Positions 1 through 5,929 of a DNA stretch of 8,652 nt are shown one piece after another (position 1 is the first letter of the stretch; the number at the start of each line of letters is the position of its first letter). Both the position numbers and the translations under genes were made by a program. The stretch is from Alcanivorax sp. (lineage in GTDB: Bacteria > Pseudomonadota > Gammaproteobacteria > Pseudomonadales > Alcanivoracaceae): assembly GCA_007135015.1 (NCBI GenBank), contig SLJS01000322.1:1-8652 (forward strand), read 5' to 3'. A model generated the notes under the pieces. It was not told where the DNA came from. It ran no database searches and was given only the letters and a program-made list of their open reading frames with translations.

Positions 1-16
1 GGGGTGTCTTTTTTTT

Positions 17-50
17 GGTTCCTTTTTTTGGACAAGCAAAAAAAGGAACC
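17..50. repeat. Perfect 14-bp inverted repeat (T7/A7 hairpin)
   Basis: GGTTCCTTTTTTTG at 17-30 and CAAAAAAAGGAACC at 37-50 are exact reverse complements around the loop GACAAG (31-36). Eight T precede the stem (9-16). No T-run follows the stem on either strand, so it is not a textbook intrinsic terminator. It could be part of the terminator region of an unseen upstream gene, or a dispersed repeat. The pairing is plain in the sequence; the role is not known. Confidence 0.8.
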
Positions 51-65
51 CGGCCGGCAGGCCGG
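50..65. repeat. Short GC-rich hairpin
   Basis: CCGGCC (50-55), loop GGCA (56-59) and GGCCGG (60-65) form a perfect 6-bp stem directly after the T7/A7 hairpin. Together they make a double hairpin in the gene-free stretch 1-262. No function can be assigned. Confidence 0.55.
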
Positions 66-159
66 AAAACGAGCGCATGAAAGAACGCCCTGGCGAGAAG
101 CTCCAGCTCCGCCCTGGCGCGTGGTTGGCGGTTCAGGGTCAATTCCTGCACCGAAGCGA

Positions 160-207
160 GGGTTTTCACGACACCCTCCTAATAGGAGAGGAGCTTTTGC
201 AACAACC
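160..207 (+). repeat. Dispersed repeat, copy A
   Basis: This 48-nt stretch aligns without gaps to 3799-3846 with about 36 of 48 bases identical. It shares the core ACGACACCCTC or GCGACACCCTC, then GGAGAGG, then CTTT and CAACC at the end. It contains a small hairpin, CTCCT (176-180) with AGGAG (184-188). It lies just upstream of the PP0621-pilS-pilR operon, while the other copies lie just downstream of it. Its presence argues against extending the small gene at 263 upstream to the ATG at 77. Confidence 0.65.
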
Positions 208-250
208 TCCGTGGCGGGAGGAGCGTGCGGCGAATCGTGGACAACAGAAC

Positions 251-256
251 GGAGAG
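251..256 (+). promoter_or_regulatory. Ribosome binding site for the PP0621-type gene
   Basis: GGAGAG lies 6 nt before a TTG at 263. No ATG or GTG in that frame is near it, so this site is the main reason for choosing the TTG start. Confidence 0.55.
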
Positions 257-262
257 ACCGCC

Positions 263-499
263 TTGGGCCTGATACGTCTTGTCATCATCATCCTGCTGCT
301 GTGGGTCATCTGGCTGCTGATCCGCCGGACCCTGGCGGCACTGCAGCCGCCGGCACGGCGGGACACGGACGAGGCCCAGCGCATGGTCCGCTGCCTGCGC
401 TGCGGCGTGCATGTGCCCGAACAGCACGCGCTCTGGCACGAAGACCGCACCTTCTGCAGCAGGGAACATCAGCATGCCTGGTTCCGGGAACATGGATAG
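263..499 (+). CDS. PP0621-family small membrane protein with zinc-ribbon-like tail
   Basis: A 78-residue protein read from TTG at 263. Residues 3-20 form one hydrophobic membrane helix (LVIIILLLWVIWLL), followed by an RR pair and a polar linker. The tail carries C44-x2-C47 and C65-x3-H69, a likely metal-binding knuckle; the surrounding pattern (MVRCxxCGVH, then FCSxEH) is what I recall for PP0621-family proteins encoded before pilS. The exact role is unknown; a link to T4P regulation is inferred from position only. The gene overlaps the start of pilS by 26 bp, so the two are probably translationally coupled. An ATG at 77 is in frame and would give 140 residues, but the extension runs through dispersed repeat A and has no matching family sequence that I recognise, so I reject it. 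Confidence 0.75.
   Translation: MGLIRLVIIILLLWVIWLLIRRTLAALQPPARRDTDEAQRMVRCLRCGVHVPEQHALWHEDRTFCSREHQHAWFREHG
461..465 (+). promoter_or_regulatory. Ribosome binding site for pilS
   Basis: AGGGA lies 8 nt before the ATG at 474. The next in-frame ATG at 492 has only GGGA 2 nt away, which is too close. This favours 474 as the pilS start, inside the end of the upstream gene. Confidence 0.45.
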
Positions 500-2069
500 T
501 CTTTACCCCGCCTCCTTCCAGGCACAACGCTGGACGCCGGAGCGCGTCTATCACTTCTATCGCATCTTCCTCACCCTGATGCTCGCAGGGTTCTTCCTCG
601 CCACACGGGAAGAACCCCTTTTCGGCCAGCACGCCCCGGGCCTGTTCCTGTCCACGGTGCTTGGCTACCTGCTGCTCGCGCTGATCATTCCGTTGCTCAC
701 CCAGCCCGACCAGGGGGCGCGGCGCACCCTGCTGATGCTGGCTACGGTGTGCGTGGACATCATTTTTCTTACCCTGCTTGTCCATGCCAGCGGCGGCATT
801 GCCTCCAGTCTGACGGTACTGTTCCTGGTCACGGTGGCGGCGGCCAACATCCTCCTGCCGGCGCGACTGGGGCTGCTCAGTGCAGCACTGGCCACCCTGG
901 CGGTGATGTTCGAGCAATTCTACTTCTCCCTGGGCGAGATGGACGCCGAGCCCTTCCAGCTGACCGAGTCCGGGCTGCTCGGGTTGTCGTTTTTTGCCAT
1001 TGCCCTGATCACCGGCCAGCTCACCCGCCGCCTGGCACGGAGTGAGGCGCTGACCGCCCGCCAGAGCCGGGCCATCGCCCAGCTGGAGGCCCTCAACCGC
1101 AAGGTGGTCGAGCGCATGCGCACCGGAGTGCTGGTCTTCGACGAGGACAACCGGGTTGTCCTGGTGAACCACTCGGCGCGGGCACTGTTCGAACGGCGGC
1201 CGCTGGTGGGCGAACGACTCCCCGCACCCCTGATCCGGGCACGGGAAGAATGGGAGCGCAATCCCGGCCGCCAGCGGACAGCGGTTGCGGTCTCCGAACA
1301 GGCGCCGGAACAGGAAGTCGGTTTCGCCCGCCTGGACACCGGTGAAGGCGCGGTCACCATTGCCTTCCTGGAAGACCGCAGCCGCCTGGTCCAGGAAGCC
1401 CAGCAGCTCAAGCTCGCTTCCCTGGGCCGGCTTTCCGCCACCATCGCACACGAGATCCGCAACCCGCTCAGCGCCATCAACCATGCCGCGGAACTGCTCG
1501 ACGAGAGCGAGGACCCGGCGGAGGAAAGCCGGTTGCGGAGCATTATCCGCTCCCATGTCACGCGGGTGAACGGCATCATCGACGAAGTCCTGGGCCTGTC
1601 ACGGCGTCCGGCCTCGGCGGTACGCATACTCGGCATGGGCCAGGTGCTGGAGCTGTGCAGACAGTGCTGGCAGGACGCGGGCCACCCTCCGGAAAGCCTG
1701 CAACTGCGAGGCTACGAGGAACAGCCGATCCGTTTCGACCCGGAACAGCTGCGCCGCATCCTCGAGAACCTGCTCGACAATGCCTGGACCCATGGCCAGG
1801 GCAGCGACGTGGAAGTGGACTCCGGTGTACATCCTCATACCGGCCTTCCCTGGCTTGCCGTGCGTGACCGGGGACCAGGAGTTTCCGCGGAGGCCCGCGA
1901 GCACCTTTTCGAACCCTTTTTCACCACATCCCGAAACGGTACCGGCCTGGGCCTGTTCCTGTGCCGCGAACTGTGCGAGAGCAACCAGGCCCGGCTGGAC
2001 TACCGGCCGGCCGCGCCCGGCAGCTCCTTTGTGATAACCTTTGCCCATCCGGACCGGGGCTTCGAATAA
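474..2069 (+). CDS. pilS: Sensor histidine kinase PilS
   Basis: A 531-residue membrane histidine kinase, close to the usual PilS length. Residues 31-182 hold several hydrophobic segments, consistent with the six-helix PilS membrane domain. A PAS-like region covers about 205-300. The HisKA domain carries the phospho-acceptor H326 in IAHEIRNPLSA. The ATP-binding domain shows the N box (E431-N432 and N436), the G1 box DRGPGV (465-470) and the G2 box GTGLGL (489-494). PilS autophosphorylates and passes phosphate to PilR; in P. aeruginosa it senses major pilin in the inner membrane and tunes pilA transcription. The pilR start lies 2 bp after this stop, so the pair is co-transcribed. ATG 474 is preferred over 492 (525 residues) because of its ribosome binding site. 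No key residue is missing. Confidence 0.93.
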   Translation: MPGSGNMDSLYPASFQAQRWTPERVYHFYRIFLTLMLAGFFLATREEPLFGQHAPGLFLSTVLGYLLLALIIPLLTQPDQGARRTLLMLATVCVDIIFLTLLVHASGGIASSLTVLFLVTVAAANILLPARLGLLSAALATLAVMFEQFYFSLGEMDAEPFQLTESGLLGLSFFAIALITGQLTRRLARSEALTARQSRAIAQLEALNRKVVERMRTGVLVFDEDNRVVLVNHSARALFERRPLVGERLPAPLIRAREEWERNPGRQRTAVAVSEQAPEQEVGFARLDTGEGAVTIAFLEDRSRLVQEAQQLKLASLGRLSATIAHEIRNPLSAINHAAELLDESEDPAEESRLRSIIRSHVTRVNGIIDEVLGLSRRPASAVRILGMGQVLELCRQCWQDAGHPPESLQLRGYEEQPIRFDPEQLRRILENLLDNAWTHGQGSDVEVDSGVHPHTGLPWLAVRDRGPGVSAEAREHLFEPFFTTSRNGTGLGLFLCRELCESNQARLDYRPAAPGSSFVITFAHPDRGFE

Positions 2070-2071
2070 CC

Positions 2072-3430
<1,359 letters not shown>

Positions 3431-3459
3431 AAAGCTGTTCGCGCTGCAAGCGTTCCTGC

Positions 3460-3500
3460 AAGGGCTTTTGCGACACCCTCTGACGAGAGTGCCACAAAAG
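3460..3500 (+). repeat. Dispersed repeat copy B forming a hairpin after pilR
   Basis: The 19-nt core GGGCTTTTGCGACACCCTC (3462-3480) is identical to copy C at 3799-3817; with two more A on the left the match is 21 nt. CTTTTGCGACAC (3465-3476) pairs with GTGCCACAAAAG (3489-3500) at 10 of 12 positions around a 12-nt loop. The hairpin begins about 35 nt after the pilR stop and could end or protect the operon transcript. There is no T-run after it, so an intrinsic terminator is not shown. Confidence 0.6.
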
Positions 3501-3504
3501 GCTG

Positions 3505-3531
3505 GTGGGAGCGCACCTCGGGGCGCGAAGA
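3505..3531 (+). repeat. REP-like element with GTGG head
   Basis: The stretch begins GTGGGAGCGCACCTCGGGG and continues GCGCGAAGA. It resembles the Pseudomonas-type REP pattern: a GTGG/GTAG head, an imperfect GC-rich palindrome (GCGCACC with GGGGCGC) and a GCGAAGA tail. Such elements are usually spread by REP-associated tyrosine transposases (RAYT). The assignment rests on pattern memory and one copy. Confidence 0.4.
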
Positions 3532-3580
3532 ACCTGGCGCCGTCCCGGAACCCAGGGCCTTCTCAGCCTTGCTGGAGGGT

Positions 3581-3613
3581 CCCCTCTCCCACGAGGAGGG
3601 TGTCGCAAAAACC
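3581..3613 (-). repeat. Left arm of nested palindrome (copy D, inverted)
   Basis: Its reverse complement reads GGTTTTTGCGACACCCTC and then a GGGAGAGGGG block. It matches the right arm at 3800-3832 with a few mismatches. It is thus an inverted copy of the same family as copies A, B and C. Confidence 0.7.
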
Positions 3614-3620
3614 TTGCTGA

Positions 3621-3643
3621 CTACTTCATCGCTCGCGATGTAG
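3621..3643. repeat. Bulged hairpin between left arm and first inner hairpin
   Basis: CATCGC (3627-3632) and GCGATG (3635-3640) are reverse complements. The pairing resumes outside a 3-nt bulge as CTA (3621-3623) with TAG (3641-3643). It has no mirror copy on the right side of the element. Confidence 0.45.
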
Positions 3644-3645
3644 AG

Positions 3646-3667
3646 CCTCCCCCTGCGAAGGGGGAGG
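3646..3667. repeat. Inner hairpin H1
   Basis: CCTCCCCC (3646-3653), loop TGCGAA and GGGGGAGG (3660-3667) form a perfect 8-bp stem. It is an inverted near-copy of the hairpin at 3746-3767, and the two loops (TGCGAA and TTCGCA) are reverse complements. Confidence 0.75.
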
Positions 3668-3679
3668 TATGGAGGGGGA

Positions 3680-3697
3680 GGCCGCCGTCAGGCGGCC
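3680..3697. repeat. Inner hairpin H2
   Basis: GGCCGCC (3680-3686), loop GTCA and GGCGGCC (3691-3697) form a perfect 7-bp stem. It sits opposite the hairpin at 3718-3734 across the centre of the element. Confidence 0.7.
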
Positions 3698-3717
3698 AGC
3701 GACGTATCACCCGCCTT

Positions 3718-3734
3718 GCGCGGCTTCGCCGCGC
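3718..3734. repeat. Inner hairpin H3
   Basis: GCGCGGC (3718-3724), loop TTC and GCCGCGC (3728-3734) form a perfect 7-bp stem. The stem plus TTC loop resembles the hairpin at 5867-5881 between fimT and pilY1. Confidence 0.7.
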
Positions 3735-3745
3735 CCCCACCCCGA

Positions 3746-3767
3746 CCCTCCCCTTCGCAGGGGAGGG
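3746..3767. repeat. Inner hairpin H4
   Basis: CCCTCCCC (3746-3753), loop TTCGCA and GGGGAGGG (3760-3767) form a perfect 8-bp stem, the inverted partner of the hairpin at 3646-3667. Confidence 0.75.
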
Positions 3768-3796
3768 AGTCCGTTTATCGGCTCGCCCTGCCAACG

Positions 3797-3846
3797 AAGG
3801 GCTTTTGCGACACCCTCACCAGGGGAGAGGGGCTTTGGCGGCAACC
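3797..3846 (+). repeat. Right arm of nested palindrome (dispersed repeat copy C)
   Basis: It carries GGGCTTTTGCGACACCCTC at 3799-3817, identical to copy B. Its full 48 nt (3799-3846) align with copy A upstream of the operon. Bases 3800-3832 are the inverted partner of the left arm. It ends 36 bp past the thiO stop on the thiO side, so it would be transcribed by read-through from thiO. Confidence 0.7.
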
Positions 3847-3882
3847 TCTGACGCAGGCGCCATAGACCCTTTTTCTAGCTCC

Positions 3883-4953
3883 TCAACCCGCATCGGGATC
3901 ATAGGGGCGCGGATCCACTGGCGGCTGCTCGCCGCACAGCAGTGCCCCGAGCAGCCCGGCGGTTCCCGGAGCACAGGCCAGACCACTGCGGTAGTGGCCG
4001 GTGGCAAGAAAAAGCCCCGGGTAACGCGCCACCTCACCAATAAAGGGGCATTCCCGCCGGTTGCCGGGCCTCACCCCGGCCCACTGCGCCTGCGGCATGG
4101 CCCCGGCCAACGGTGGCCAGAGCTCGCAGGCCATTTGCTGCAGGGCAAGGCCCGCCTCCCGGGTGGGCATCTGGTCCGGAACCTCTTCGCGCAACGTGGA
4201 ACCGGCCAGCATGCCGCCATCACGGCGCGGCACCACATAGCCCTGCTTCGACAGCAACAGCGCGGCGGGCACCGGCGGACCGGGGGACCAGAACAGCATC
4301 TCCCCCTGAACCGGCATCATGGGCAGTTCCACGCCCAGTGGCGCCAGCAGTTCCCGGCTCCAGATACCTGCGGCCACCACCACCTGACGCGCATCAAAGG
4401 GACCACCCGGAGCGTGGACCCGCCAGCCCCCTTCCACGGGTTCCAGGGCGGCCACCTTCGCCCGGCGCAGCGAACAGCCCCGGCGCGCGCTCAGCATCCG
4501 GTACAGGCCCTGAAGCAGACGTGAACTGCGCACCGTGGCCACATCCGGCAGCCAGAGGCCATCCCGGCCCTGCAGCGACGGCTCCACCGCCGAAACATCC
4601 GCCAGATATTCCAGCGTAATGCCTTCCCGGGCCGCCCAGTCCAGTGCCCCCTGCCTTTCGTCCGTATCCAGCACCAGCATGCCCGTGTCTTCCACCTCCG
4701 GGTCGGGTTGGCCGGCCGAGACAAGCTCCTCCGCGAGCTCCCGGTAGGCGGACGCGGCTCCACGCTCCAGCGCGGTAATCGATGCGGGATGGCGCCAGGG
4801 AAAGAGCGCCGAAAGAATGCCGCCGGCGGCCCAGGAAGCGGGCGGGCGGTCATGGCCCGCGTCCAGCACCGTCACCGACCGCCTGCGGCGCAGCAACTCC
4901 CGTGCGGAAAGCAGACCGATGATACCCGCGCCGATGATGACTACGTCTCCCAT
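3883..4953 (-). CDS. thiO: Glycine oxidase ThiO (FAD-dependent)
   Basis: A 356-residue FAD oxidase of the DAO family, near the usual ThiO length. The N-terminal Rossmann motif is GAGIIG (8-13), with D31 at the end of the second strand. It is followed by SWAAGGILS (40-48), typical of ThiO. The C-terminal GHYRSG (319-324) has the active-site arginine R322, which in this family binds the substrate carboxylate. The enzyme oxidises glycine with O2 to iminoacetate and H2O2; iminoacetate feeds thiazole synthesis for thiamine. No other thiamine gene is visible in the window. It lies between pilR and fimT, as the homologue PA4548 does in P. aeruginosa. ATG 4953 has only a weak GGGG ribosome site, and a lone TATCAT (4983-4988, minus strand) is the only -10-like element seen. 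A generic D-amino acid oxidase remains possible. Confidence 0.87.
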   Translation of the reverse strand: MGDVVIIGAGIIGLLSARELLRRRRSVTVLDAGHDRPPASWAAGGILSALFPWRHPASITALERGAASAYRELAEELVSAGQPDPEVEDTGMLVLDTDERQGALDWAAREGITLEYLADVSAVEPSLQGRDGLWLPDVATVRSSRLLQGLYRMLSARRGCSLRRAKVAALEPVEGGWRVHAPGGPFDARQVVVAAGIWSRELLAPLGVELPMMPVQGEMLFWSPGPPVPAALLLSKQGYVVPRRDGGMLAGSTLREEVPDQMPTREAGLALQQMACELWPPLAGAMPQAQWAGVRPGNRRECPFIGEVARYPGLFLATGHYRSGLACAPGTAGLLGALLCGEQPPVDPRPYDPDAG

Positions 4954-5119
4954 GGAAAATCGCCCCGAAGAATTTTCGGCTCATGATACCGCAACGAGGC
5001 CATCGAGCGGTCGGCAGCCAGAGAGCGGGGGTCGGTAGCGGGCCATTCCCGCCGGGAGGAGTTTGAAGGAAGAAGTTTCTGACATCGCGCTACGGGCACT
5101 TCCTACAGCAACCCGGGTT

Positions 5120-5156
5120 TCGGGCGGCTGCCCGGCACCGCTCTGCGCAGGCAGAG
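5120..5156. other. Two back-to-back hairpins in the fimT leader
   Basis: CGGGC (5121-5125), loop GGCT and GCCCG (5130-5134) form one stem. CTCTGC (5141-5146), loop GCAG and GCAGAG (5151-5156) form a second perfect stem. They lie 46-82 nt before the fimT start. They could be leader RNA structure or mere GC-rich chance; no riboswitch class is recognised. Confidence 0.35.
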
Positions 5157-5190
5157 TTACGGTCGCAACCATGGGAACCAGTCTTCGCCG

Positions 5191-5196
5191 AGGTGA
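5191..5196 (+). promoter_or_regulatory. Ribosome binding site for fimT
   Basis: AGGTGA lies 5 nt before the ATG at 5202. A GTG at 5193 overlaps this site, so the GTG start (three extra residues) is unlikely. Confidence 0.6.
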
Positions 5197-5201
5197 TCTC
5201 C

Positions 5202-5768
5202 ATGAAGACGCGACAGCCTCGAAAGGGTTTCACGCTGACGGAACTGCTTGTGGTGGTGGTATTACTCTCCGTGCTTGCCACCCTGGCGCTGCCCCCGGCC
5301 CGCAAGCTGGTGCTGGATCACCGCATCTGGACACTGCAGCACCGCCTGCATGCCTCGTTGAACCTGGCCCGCAACAGCGCCCTGCATTCGGGCTCACCGG
5401 TTGTGGTCTGCGCTACCGACGGCAACGGTGCCTGCGACGGCGGAAGCACGGACTGGAACCATGGCTGGATGGTGTTCGAGGACCCGGCGTGGCTCGGTGC
5501 ATGCCGGCCCGACGCCACCGGCAACCGCTGCCGGGACGGACAGGGACGGATACTTCGTATTCAGGCTCCCGTGGACGGCTTCCGGATCGTGACCAACCGC
5601 AATGTGTCCCGGCGTGTGCGCTTCAACCCCCGGGGCATGAGCTACGGCTACACGGGCCGCTTCACCTTCTGCGACACCAACGGCGACGGATTCCAGCGAG
5701 GACTGGTGGTGCCCAACACCGGGCGCATCCGCACGGCGAATGAAACCGAGCTGTTGCCATGCCAATGA
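5202..5768 (+). CDS. fimT: GspH/FimT-family type IV minor pseudopilin
   Basis: A 188-residue prepilin. The 9-residue leader MKTRQPRKG ends at a prepilin peptidase site, RKG|FTLTE, with F at +1 and the conserved E at +5 of the mature protein. A hydrophobic helix follows (about 10-31). The GspH/FimT body shows VVCATDGNGAC (69-78), then DWNHGWMVFED (84-94) and RFTFCDTNGDG (153-163). Six cysteines (70, 78, 101, 110, 157, 187) could form disulfides in the periplasm. Near the C-terminus GRIR (174-177) fits the GRxR motif reported for DNA binding by FimT in Legionella. The protein is an inner-membrane pseudopilin that may enter a pilus. Unlike the P. aeruginosa order, no fimU or pilV follows; pilY1 faces it instead. 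FimU is an alternative name; the position after thiO and the GRxR motif favour FimT. Confidence 0.85.
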   Translation: MKTRQPRKGFTLTELLVVVVLLSVLATLALPPARKLVLDHRIWTLQHRLHASLNLARNSALHSGSPVVVCATDGNGACDGGSTDWNHGWMVFEDPAWLGACRPDATGNRCRDGQGRILRIQAPVDGFRIVTNRNVSRRVRFNPRGMSYGYTGRFTFCDTNGDGFQRGLVVPNTGRIRTANETELLPCQ

Positions 5769-5866
5769 AGGCCGTAATCCGGGGAATATTCCAGAGCGGT
5801 TGCAACGCCCATTACTCCGGTCGATGCTTTCCATGGTGCCGGTAAGCTGCCAGCAAACTCGCCCAT

Positions 5867-5881
5867 GGCCGCTTCGCGGCC
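5867..5881. terminator. Hairpin between convergent fimT and pilY1
   Basis: GGCCGC (5867-5872), loop TTC and GCGGCC (5876-5881) form a perfect 6-bp stem. It lies about 100 nt past the fimT stop and 49 nt past the pilY1 stop. No T-run flanks it, so it would be at best a weak bidirectional terminator helped by the adjoining palindrome. Confidence 0.4.
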
Positions 5882-5911
5882 CCGGGTTGCGCTCCGCTTC
5901 ACCCGGGCTAC
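5881..5911 (-). repeat. REP-like palindrome with GTAG head after pilY1
   Basis: CCCGGGT (5881-5887) pairs with ACCCGGG (5901-5907), with an inner GCG-CTC-CGC stem. On the minus strand the palindrome is headed by GTAG (5908-5911), the tetranucleotide typical of RAYT-mobilised REP elements. It starts 18 nt after the pilY1 stop, a usual place for REPs, and could stabilise or end the pilY1 transcript. Confidence 0.55.
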
Positions 5912-5929
5912 CGGAAACCGTGCACTGCC

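Larger units (their letters stand above)
3581..3832. repeat. Mirror-symmetric nested palindromic element (MITE-like)
   Basis: This 252-bp block fills most of the gene-free gap between pilR and thiO (3431-3882). Outer arms at 3581-3613 and 3800-3832 are inverted copies of each other. Inside are four perfect hairpins in two inverted pairs: 3646-3667 with 3746-3767, and 3680-3697 with 3718-3734. The arms and the outer hairpin pair share the same midpoint (3706.5), and the inner pair is centred at 3707. The stretches 3614-3645 and 3768-3799 do not mirror each other well. No coding region is credible here. It may be a non-autonomous mobile element or a cluster of dispersed palindromes; I see no clear target-site duplication. 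Confidence 0.65.
4954..5201. other. Divergent intergenic region thiO/fimT
   Basis: These 248 bp must drive both thiO (leftwards) and fimT (rightwards). No convincing -35/-10 pair or sigma-54 site is visible. A small hairpin, CCGAA-GAATT-TTCGG, lies at 4965-4979 next to the thiO start. A GGGAGGAG at 5053-5060 before a TTG looks like a ribosome site, but the frame it opens has no recognisable protein. The right part holds two hairpins (5120-5156). Confidence 0.5.

Noticed and set aside
77..262. N-terminal extension of the small gene to an ATG at 77 (140 residues)
   Set aside because: The extension crosses dispersed repeat A and noncoding-looking sequence, resembles no family I know, and a good ribosome site sits before the TTG at 263.
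434..449. Sigma-54-like site TGGCAC-N5-CCGCA just upstream of the pilS start
   Set aside because: The GG-N10-GC spacing fits, but the -12 half is poor, the site lies within coding sequence, and a similar chance match occurs near 336-349. It would need transcription start mapping.
4..579. 191-residue open frame on the + strand starting in the T-rich hairpin
   Set aside because: It reads through the perfect inverted repeat and then overlaps the PP0621-type gene and pilS in another frame; its composition is typical of chance frames in GC-rich DNA.
306..1556. 416-residue antisense open frame opposite pilS
   Set aside because: It lies opposite clear histidine kinase coding sequence and has no recognisable domain; long antisense frames are expected in GC-rich genes.
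3581..3832. CRISPR array
   Set aside because: The repeats are inverted and palindromic, not direct repeats at regular spacing with unique spacers.
3867..3876. T-rich stretch CCCTTTTT as an intrinsic terminator
   Set aside because: The T-run is on the + strand, more than 400 nt past pilR and with no adjoining strong stem; it does not serve thiO, which reads the other way.
3505..4524. 339-residue + strand open frame across the repeats and into thiO
   Set aside because: It starts in a REP-like element, runs through the nested palindrome and continues opposite thiO; it shows no family resemblance.
5063..5743. TTG-initiated + strand frame with a GGGAGGAG ribosome-like site
   Set aside because: It mostly overlaps fimT in another frame, and its protein is low in sense motifs; the fimT frame has a clear prepilin signal.
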